The notes under the pieces are model-generated. The model was not told the origin of the DNA, ran no database searches, and saw only the letters and a program-made list of their open reading frames with translations. The position numbers and the translations under genes were made by a program. A stretch of DNA of 12,846 bases. Origin: Planctomycetota bacterium (GTDB lineage Bacteria > Planctomycetota > MHYJ01 > JACPRB01). The stretch covers positions 1-12,846 of the forward strand of contig JAHFOZ010000105.1 in NCBI GenBank assembly GCA_023261405.1, read 5' to 3'. Positions 7,739-12,846 of this stretch are shown piece after piece (within the stretch, counting starts at the first letter, position 1; each line of letters opens with the position of its first letter).

Positions 7739-7740
7739 AC
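5929..7740 (+). repeat. Array of beta-helix coils marked by an N-x-I/V turn motif
   Basis: Protein-level repeats of irregular length (about 25-60 residues) each carry an Asn turn followed by a hydrophobic position: GNDF, SNFI, GNRI, GNRV, GNRF, DNWM, DNEC, GNVI, GNTL, NNVI, GNTM, SNTI, HNRI, NNRI, QNTV, RNLV, RNCL, RNSI. About 18 coils can be counted. The last one, RNSI, lies past the frame break in the downstream frame, evidence that both frames encode one protein. The DNA itself is not a close tandem repeat. Confidence 0.6.
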
Positions 7741-8814
7741 GGCGTCGGGGACCTGAACGCATCGCCGCTCGTGCGGGCGAGCTGGTCGCTCATCGGGGAC
7801 CAGAGTCCCGCGGCCGGGTTCGGCAACATTACGGGCGACCCGTTCTTCGCGATGACGGGGAATCTCATGGGGTTCGACCAGAACTTCCGGTTGCGTCCGG
7901 GCTCTCCCGCCGCGAATGCGGGCGACCCGAGTCCCCTGTTCAACAACGCCGACGGGACGCGCAACACGATGGGCGCCTACGGCGGGCCTGATGCTGGGGC
8001 GATCGGCTCGCTGCTCCCCGGGAGCTCGCCGGCCGTTCCCTTCCTGATCCTCGGCCTCGCGCGGCCCCTGACGGCCGCACCCGTGTTTCCCGCGCTGGTG
8101 GACCTCCACGCAGGCTCGCCGCAGTTCCCTTTCAACGGAGGCAACCCGGTGCGGGTGATCTTCTCGCGCCCGGTGGAGCCCGCCACGATCACGTCCGGGC
8201 TCGTCTTCTCGGTCGGCGTGACTCCCATCGCGGGGACCGTTACGGTCTTCGACGGGGGCCGCATGGTCTCGTTCGCCCCCGCGGTCCCGGTCCAGGCGGG
8301 CAGCGTGGTGACGGTCACGGGGACCCCGGCGCTGCGCGAGGGGGGTCTCGGCGCCGCGCTCGCCGTCCCCTACTCGAACTCCTTCGGCACGGAGGCGGCG
8401 GCAACCCCGGAACTCGAGGCGGGCGGCAACACGAACGATCTCGTCGCGGGAGCGGAGGCGATCGCCGGAATTCCCGCCGTCCTCCGACTTGCAGGGACCA
8501 TGTTCTCGGACCTCGATACCGCGGACGTCTACAGCTTCGCTGGCACGGCAGGGGAGCGGTTCCGGATCACCGTGTCCGGCGAGCGCCTCGGGACGCCGGT
8601 GGTGTCCGCCGACTTCGCGCTGGAGCTCCTGGACCCGACCGGGCTGATCGTGCTCATTGCCTCCAACGGCGGTTCCGGGCTGGTGAACGGATCTGGCGCC
8701 GATCCCTACGTCGACTTCGTTCTCCCAGCGCCCGGCACGTACTTCCTGCGGGTGACAGCGGCCATGGCGGCCGGCGGGCCGTATCCCTACGAGGTGCAAT
8801 GGCTGCGCCGCTGA
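7648..8814 (+). CDS. Giant beta-helix lipoprotein, C-terminal part (Big_5-like and PPC domains)
   Basis: This is the continuation, in the -1 frame, of the gene beginning at 4988. The ATG at 7648 is probably fortuitous: it has no ribosome binding site, no signal peptide, and starts in mid beta-helix. Joined at the G run (reading one extra G, or slipping back by one), the protein would be about 1275 residues and reads VNTGWGGTTSDFGINAS without a seam. Contents in order: the last beta-helix coils; the closing segment NFRLRPGSPAANAGDP ... NTMGAYGGPD (about 7885-7992) typical of such proteins; a Big_5-like Ig domain (about 8080-8395; NPVRVIFSRPVEPATI, GGRMVSFAP); and a PPC (pre-peptidase C-terminal) beta-sandwich (about 8450-8811; DLDTADVYSFAG, GTYFLRVTA). 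These are secreted or surface accessory domains. If the frameshift is real in the genome, this half is not made at normal levels. Its end overlaps the next gene by 16 bases. Confidence 0.8.
   Translation: MGGTTSDFGINASSSSLFSQASIRNSIVVLNGVGDLNASPLVRASWSLIGDQSPAAGFGNITGDPFFAMTGNLMGFDQNFRLRPGSPAANAGDPSPLFNNADGTRNTMGAYGGPDAGAIGSLLPGSSPAVPFLILGLARPLTAAPVFPALVDLHAGSPQFPFNGGNPVRVIFSRPVEPATITSGLVFSVGVTPIAGTVTVFDGGRMVSFAPAVPVQAGSVVTVTGTPALREGGLGAALAVPYSNSFGTEAAATPELEAGGNTNDLVAGAEAIAGIPAVLRLAGTMFSDLDTADVYSFAGTAGERFRITVSGERLGTPVVSADFALELLDPTGLIVLIASNGGSGLVNGSGADPYVDFVLPAPGTYFLRVTAAMAAGGPYPYEVQWLRR
7650..7656 (+). other. Frame break at a seven-G run (fits a -1 slippery heptamer)
   Basis: Codons run TGG GGG GGA in the upstream frame. 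The heptamer at 7651-7657 is G GGG GGA in the phase X XXY YYZ, and a one-base slip backwards enters exactly the frame that encodes the beta-helix end, Big_5-like and PPC domains. One missing G (seven read instead of eight) would look identical. I see no obvious Shine-Dalgarno-like stimulator upstream and did not identify a clear downstream stem. Confidence 0.75.
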
Positions 8815-9845
8815 TCCTCCGGAAGGGGGCGGCCTGCCTCCTCGCGCTGGCGGCCGTAACGTGCGCGCAGCCCGCGCCGTCGGGGCGCTGTGCCCTGACG
8901 ATCCGGCTGCTGGACCCGTCTACCAGCCTGGCGATCCCCGGCCTCGTGCGTGCGGAGGACGGCCGGGACTTGTCCCCGCTCCTGCGCCGCGGGCAGGGGC
9001 TGGAGGGCGGCCATCCTGCCAACCGCTGGTTCGTCCTCCCCGGTCCGGCTATCCTGATGGTCGCTCGGGGGAGGCTGGTGCTCGAGGCGCTGCACGGGCT
9101 CGAGACCGAGCTCGGGCGCGTCGAGATCGACGTGACGGACCGCGAGGCGGCCGAGGTGAGCCTCCCCCTCCGGCGTTTCCACGATGCCGGCGCGAAGGGC
9201 TGGCGGGGCGCGAACACGCATCTGCATCTGCAGAAGGTCTCGCGCGCGGAGGCGGACCGCTATCTTGCGGAGGTCCCCGCGGCCGACGGCCTCGACGAGC
9301 TCTTCGTCTCCGTTCTGGAACGCGCGGAGGTGGACCGGGACTACGTCACGAACGGCTACACTGCGGATGATTTTCGCGAGTTGACGGAGCGCACGGGTGT
9401 CTTCTTCGGGAATGGCGAGGAGCACCGGCACAACTTCCTCCACCCGGGGGACAGGCCGGGGCTCTCGTACACCGGCGAGGGGTACGGGCACGTCATGTTC
9501 CTCGACCTCCGGAAGCTGATCCGCCCCGTGAGCATCGGCGGGCGGGCACTACACGGCGGTGCTGGATGTCGAGGTGGACCTCGCGGGGCCGGCTTGGCTG
9601 GCGCTGCGCACGCCGCCCCCGCCGGGGAAGGGCGCGTCGGAGGGGGGCTTCCCGAAGAGCGAACTCGGAGGGCTGCTCTTCTCGCACACCAGCCCGGTCT
9701 ATGTCGAAGTCGGGGGGAAGGCGGTGTGGGACGCGGGGGTCGCGCGCGGCCTGCTGGAGGAAGTGAGGCGGGCGAAGGAGACGATCCTGCAGAAGGCGAT
9801 CTTCGCCGACGGGCACGAGAAGGCGCACGTGCTCGGAGTCTATGA
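8799..9845 (+). pseudogene. CehA/McbA-like PHP metallohydrolase, N-terminal half (internal deletion)
   Basis: The ATG at 8799 lies inside the end of the previous gene (16-base overlap). Residues 1-24 are a signal sequence (ACLLALAAVTCAQ), possibly a lipoprotein with C22. Residues 30-125 form a beta-rich N-terminal domain, followed by the PHP-like entry RRFHDAGAKGWRGANTHLHLQK with HxH at H141/H143, and a second metal-site-like cluster GNGEEHRHNFLHPG (about 204-217). The family-like text continues through YGHVMFLDLRKLIRPVSIG (about 229-247). After about 9540 this frame becomes nonsense (RALHGGAGCRGGP...), while family-like sequence resumes one frame over. Members of this family normally carry a further stretch here with the later metal ligands, of the WCHN and TGTDW kind. 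That stretch is absent, so the product should be inactive. Co-transcribed with the lipoprotein gene upstream. Confidence 0.7.
9537..9546 (+). other. Deletion/frame-change junction in the CehA-like gene
   Basis: The text here is GGCGGGCGGG. Upstream frame: VSIGG. Downstream frame: GGHYTAVLDVEVDLAG. Both sides read Gly-Gly across the junction, so the exact breakpoint is ambiguous within this G/C-rich repeat. A single deletion whose length is not a multiple of three explains both the missing middle and the frame change. Confidence 0.6.
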
Positions 9846-9885
9846 CGCCGCGGTCGAGACGCTGGAGAAGCTGATCGGCCGGTGA
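9541..9885 (+). pseudogene. CehA/McbA-like PHP metallohydrolase, C-terminal remnant
   Basis: About 114 codons in the +1 frame relative to the N-terminal half. GGHYTAVLDVEVDL and GPAWLALRTP are the closing beta-sandwich, LLFSHTSPVYVEVGGK is the characteristic 'HTSPVYV' strand seen near the end of CehA/McbA-type proteins, and a C-terminal helical hairpin follows (VARGLLEEVRRAKETILQK ... GVYDAAVETLEKLIGR). An open frame beginning with GTG at 9559 exists, but it has no ribosome binding site and would start within a beta strand, so independent expression is unlikely. Joined to the N-terminal half the protein would be only about 361 residues, shorter than I expect for this family by perhaps 150 residues (estimate from memory). 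It ends 35 bases before mutL. Confidence 0.65.
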
Positions 9886-9914
9886 TGGACGCCCCCCGGC
9901 CCATGTGCTAACGT

Positions 9915-9920
9915 GGAGAG
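9915..9920 (+). promoter_or_regulatory. GGAGAG directly abutting the mutL start codon
   Basis: GGAGAG lies immediately before the GTG at 9921 with no spacer, much closer than a normal Shine-Dalgarno. The ATG at 9903 is in frame but followed by TAA two codons later, so translation cannot begin there. The conserved MutL N-terminus (VLGADVVNKIAAGEVIERP) leaves no room for a later start, so the GTG stands. Initiation may be weak. Confidence 0.35.
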
Positions 9921-11591
9921 GTGGGCAGCATCGCGGTCCTCGGCGCGGACGTCGTCAACAAGATCGCCGCGGGCGAGGTGATCGAGCGGCCGGCCAGCGT
10001 GGTGAAGGAACTCGTCGAGAACAGCCTGGACGCCGGCGCACGCGAGATCCGGGTGGACGTGGAGGAGGGGGGGCGCAAGCTGGTCCGCGTGACCGACGAC
10101 GGGGGCGGAATGCCCCCCGACGAGATCCCCCTCGCGTTCGCCCCGCACGCCACGAGCAAGCTCGCCACGGCCGACGACCTGTTCCGGGTCTCCACGTTCG
10201 GGTTCCGCGGGGAGGCGCTCGCGTCCATCGGATCGGTCTCCCGCGTGCGGATCGCGAGCCGGACAGCGCGGGGAGAAGGTGCCGAGATGGTGGTGGAGAA
10301 CGGCGAGGCCTCGACGGTGAGGCCCGCCGCGGCTGCGCCCGGGACCATCGTGGAGATGAGGAACCTCTTCCACAGCGTGCCGGTGCGCCGCAAGTTCCTG
10401 CGTTCGGTCGAGATCGAGACCGAGCACGTGCAGGACACGGTGGCCCGTTTCGCCGTCTCGCATCCGGACGTGCGCTTCGAGCTGTGGGTGGACGGCCAGC
10501 AGCGCCACGCGCTCCCGCCTTCCGACCGCCGCACCCGGATCGGCGTCTTCTACGGCACGGAGCTGGCCGAGGCCCTGCGCGAGGCGGAGACGAAGCAGTT
10601 CCACGCGTTTTTCGCGCCGCCGCAGTATTCGCGCGTGAGCGCCAAGGCGATCTGGTTCTTCCTGAACGGGCGCTTCATCCGCGACCGCGTGCTTTTGCGC
10701 GGCCTGAATGAGGCGTACCGGGAGATGATCCCGCACGGGCGCTATCCCGTGGCCTTCGTGTTCCTGACGTTGCCGGCCTCGGAGGTGGACGTGAATGTTC
10801 ACCCCACGAAGGTGGAGGTGCGGTTCCGGAGCGTCTGGAAGCTGCACGACCAGATCGCGGCAACTCTCCGCGGCAAGCTCGTGGGGAGCGATCTCGCCGT
10901 GCGCGTCGCGCCCGGGGCGCTGCCGCAGGAGCCGGGACAGGCCCGCGCGGTGGTGGATTTCTTCACGCGGGGACCCGGCGAGCCGCCGGTCCTGGAACTG
11001 CCGACGGCCGCGGCCCGGCCGCTCGTGACGACCGGACGCAGGGTCTTCCAGCTCCACAACCGCTACCTCGTGGAGGAGGTGGATGACGGGCTTCGCGTGA
11101 TCGACCAGCACGCGCTGCACGAGCGGATCATGCTCGAGGAATTCCGGAAGCAGTACGCGGCGGCGGCGATCGCGCGGCAGCGGCTGCTCCTGCCGGCGGT
11201 GGTGGAGCTCTCGAAGGCGCAACGGGCGCGCCTGGACGACGGGCGGGAGCTCCTCGAATCGTTCGGGATCGAGACGGACGACTTCGGGCCCGGCGCGGTG
11301 GCGGTCCGGGCGGTGCCGGCGCTGCTGGCGGACCACGACCCGGTGACGCTCCTCACGGATTTCCTGGATCTCACCGGGGAGGCCGATCCGGAGCTGCCCC
11401 TTCTGGAGTGCGCCCTGGAGTTCCTGGCCTGCCGCGCGGCGGTGAAGTTCGGGAAGAAGCTCTCGGAGGAGGAGATCGCGCGGCTTCTGGAGGACGCCGC
11501 CGCGCTGGACTACTCCGCGAGCTGCGCCCACGGCCGCCCCACCGCGATCAAGCTCACTCTCACCGATCTGGAAAGGTTCTTTCAGCGATGA
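9921..11591 (+). CDS. mutL: DNA mismatch repair protein MutL (endonuclease type)
   Basis: A 556-residue mismatch repair ATPase that links MutS mismatch recognition to strand incision. The N-terminal GHKL ATPase is complete: IAAGEVIERPASVVKELVEN with E30 and N34 (E. coli E29/N33), NSLDAGA (34-40), DDGGGM (59-64), and the lid motif STFGFRGEALASIGS (91-105). The transducer domain ends with VDVNVHPTKVEVRF (289-302). The linker (about 325-372) is short. The C-terminal dimerisation/endonuclease domain has DQHALHERIMLE (395-406), an exact fit to DQHA-x2-E-x4-E, plus ACRAAVKFGKKLSEEE (503-518) and CAHGRPT (535-541), the metal-site partners. It should therefore nick DNA itself, unlike E. coli MutL, consistent with a methyl-independent system. 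GTG start; its stop overlaps the M16-like gene by 4 bases. No mutS is present in the window. Confidence 0.97.
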   Translation: MGSIAVLGADVVNKIAAGEVIERPASVVKELVENSLDAGAREIRVDVEEGGRKLVRVTDDGGGMPPDEIPLAFAPHATSKLATADDLFRVSTFGFRGEALASIGSVSRVRIASRTARGEGAEMVVENGEASTVRPAAAAPGTIVEMRNLFHSVPVRRKFLRSVEIETEHVQDTVARFAVSHPDVRFELWVDGQQRHALPPSDRRTRIGVFYGTELAEALREAETKQFHAFFAPPQYSRVSAKAIWFFLNGRFIRDRVLLRGLNEAYREMIPHGRYPVAFVFLTLPASEVDVNVHPTKVEVRFRSVWKLHDQIAATLRGKLVGSDLAVRVAPGALPQEPGQARAVVDFFTRGPGEPPVLELPTAAARPLVTTGRRVFQLHNRYLVEEVDDGLRVIDQHALHERIMLEEFRKQYAAAAIARQRLLLPAVVELSKAQRARLDDGRELLESFGIETDDFGPGAVAVRAVPALLADHDPVTLLTDFLDLTGEADPELPLLECALEFLACRAAVKFGKKLSEEEIARLLEDAAALDYSASCAHGRPTAIKLTLTDLERFFQR

Positions 11592-12846
11592 AGATCGCCG
11601 ATTTCGAGGTGTTCGAGCCCTCCAAGGGCTTCCGCGTGTGCGTGCATCCGACGTCGAAGTTCAAGACGATCACGATCGTCCTGTACGTCCACCAGGCGCT
11701 GGACGACCGCGCCACGCGGATTGCGCTGCTCCCGCCACTGCTGCGACGGGGGTGCCGCGGGCTGCCCACGATGAGGGAGATCACGGTCTTCCTGGAAAAC
11801 CTGTTCGGGGCGTCCATGAGCGGGGACGTGGTGAAGATCGGCGAGCGGCACCTCATGGCCTTCCGGTTCGAGGTGGTGAACGACCTCTTCGCGCCGCGGA
11901 GGATCAGGGCCCTGGAGAAGGCGCTTGGGATGATGTGGAAGCTGCTCTCACAGCCGGTGGTGAGGAAGGACGGATTCCTCCAGGAGTACGTGGACCAGGA
12001 GAAGGAGAACCTGAAGCGGCTGATCGAGGGAATGGTCAACGAGCGGATGAGCTACGCGTACGAGCGGTGCATCCAGGAGATGTGCCCCGATGAAGCGTAC
12101 AGCCGCTATGAGTACGGAAAGCTGGAGGAGATCGGGCCGATCTCTGCGAAGGATCTCCTGAGGCTTCATGCGAAGCTGCTGACGGAGTCGCCGATGGAGC
12201 TCTACGTGGTGGGGGACGTGGATCCGAAACGGACGGCGGACCTCGCGGCGCGGACGTTCCGGTTCAAGCGGAGATCGGTGAGGAAGATACCGCCCACGGT
12301 GGTGCGCGGGGGGAACGGGGAGCTGCGGGAGCACGTGGAGAAGATCGACGTGGAGCAGGGGAAGCTCGTGCTGGGGTGCCGCACGGGGATCACCTGGGGG
12401 CACGCCGAAATGTTTCCGCTGGTGCTCTACAACGGGGTGCTGGGGGCGTTTCCGCACTCGAAGCTCTTCGCGAACGTGCGCGAGAAGGAGGGGCTGGCGT
12501 ACGCGGTCCATTCGTCGCTCGACCAGACGAAGGGGATGCTCTTCGTGACGGCGGGGATCGACCCGGCGAAGTACGCGCGCTGCGTCGAGGTGATCAAGGC
12601 GCAGATGGCGGACCTGGGGGCGGGGAAGATCTCGGACGACGAGTGGGACAAGACACGGCGGACGATCGTGGACCGGGTGCGCTCGCGCGAAGACAGCCCC
12701 GGGGGGAAGATCGGCGCCTTCGTGGAGATGAGCCTGAACGGGAAACCCATGACGTCCGCGCAGATCATCGCCGGGGTGGAGGGCGTCACGCGGGAGGAGG
12801 TGGCCCGCGTGGCCGCGCGGGTGAAGCCCGACACGCTTTTCTTCCT
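11588..12846 (+). CDS. Non-catalytic M16 (insulinase-like) peptidase homologue, YmfF-like (partial, runs off right edge)
   Basis: 419 codons are visible; the 3' end lies beyond the window. The ATG overlaps the mutL stop (ATGA), so the genes are probably coupled. The first M16 domain (about 1-205) resembles Bacillus YmfF: LENLFGASMSGDVVKIGERH (69-88), LQEYVDQEKENLKRLIEG (131-148), NERMSYAYERCIQEMC (151-166), MELYVVGDVD (203-212). The zinc motif HxxEH expected in helix 1 is replaced by LLPPLLRRG (47-55), so this chain should not be a protease by itself. The second domain keeps the substrate-binding signature LFANVREKEGLAYAV (293-307; R298, Y305). Such inactive chains usually sit next to an active M16 partner (YmfH-like), which I would expect just downstream. 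No signal peptide is visible, so it is probably cytoplasmic. Confidence 0.85.
   Translation, partial: MKIADFEVFEPSKGFRVCVHPTSKFKTITIVLYVHQALDDRATRIALLPPLLRRGCRGLPTMREITVFLENLFGASMSGDVVKIGERHLMAFRFEVVNDLFAPRRIRALEKALGMMWKLLSQPVVRKDGFLQEYVDQEKENLKRLIEGMVNERMSYAYERCIQEMCPDEAYSRYEYGKLEEIGPISAKDLLRLHAKLLTESPMELYVVGDVDPKRTADLAARTFRFKRRSVRKIPPTVVRGGNGELREHVEKIDVEQGKLVLGCRTGITWGHAEMFPLVLYNGVLGAFPHSKLFANVREKEGLAYAVHSSLDQTKGMLFVTAGIDPAKYARCVEVIKAQMADLGAGKISDDEWDKTRRTIVDRVRSREDSPGGKIGAFVEMSLNGKPMTSAQIIAGVEGVTREEVARVAARVKPDTLFF

Noticed and set aside
9559..9885. Independent small gene starting at GTG 9559
   Set aside because: It has no ribosome binding site and begins within a beta strand. The text reads as the C-terminus of the CehA-like protein.
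9840..11531. A 563-codon minus-strand frame opposite mutL
   Set aside because: mutL on the plus strand has every conserved motif; the antisense frame has none.
1..12846. CRISPR array, tRNA/rRNA, insertion sequence or defence island
   Set aside because: No spaced direct repeats, cloverleaf, transposase, terminal inverted repeats or recognisable defence genes were seen on either strand.

Overview
This is a dense, GC-rich, coding-packed stretch of bacterial chromosome. Genes overlap by 4 to 16 bases or sit almost end to end, and no gene-free stretch exceeds about 65 bases. I see no tRNA, rRNA, CRISPR array, insertion sequence or phage gene. The gene content suggests Planctomycetota or a similar Gram-negative environmental lineage: a redoxin/cytochrome c/PHM-like copper-site fusion, CehA/McbA-type PHP proteins, and a very long beta-helix lipoprotein with FN3, Big_5-like and PPC domains. 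That placement is an inference from family distribution, since no rRNA or marker phylogeny is available here.

Left arm (minus strand, 1-3920), a tight three-gene unit: an ABC-F ATPase (2034-3920); an exported redoxin-cytochrome c-PHM-like protein (320-2032); and the N-terminus of an exported protein (1-323) that runs off the left edge and resembles the N-terminal domain of CehA/McbA metallohydrolases. The first two genes are separated by 1 base and the last two overlap by 4.

Divergent gap (3921-3983): both flanking genes carry AAGGCGG exactly 7 bases before their start codons, which forms a perfect 7-bp inverted repeat. Two promoter-like boxes share an overlapping -35 region between them. 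Both promoter-like pairs would start transcription downstream of these Shine-Dalgarno sequences, so the two readings conflict.

Right arm (plus strand, 3984-12846): a membrane-anchored coiled-coil/helical-repeat protein of unknown role (3984-4991); a giant beta-helix lipoprotein (4988-8814) whose frame breaks at a seven-G run; a CehA/McbA-like gene (8799-9885) that has lost its central catalytic region at a frame-changing junction near 9540; an endonuclease-type mutL (9921-11591); and the start of a non-catalytic M16/YmfF-like peptidase homologue (11588 to the right edge).

Two adjacent genes are therefore broken or recoded. One is broken by a single-base slip at a motif that fits a canonical -1 slippery heptamer. 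The other looks like an internal deletion. Both could instead be assembly errors, and reads would settle this. The cell-envelope genes (lipoprotein, CehA-like proteins, redoxin-PHM protein, anchored coiled-coil protein) lie beside housekeeping genes (mutL, ABC-F, M16), and I see no single pathway that unites them.
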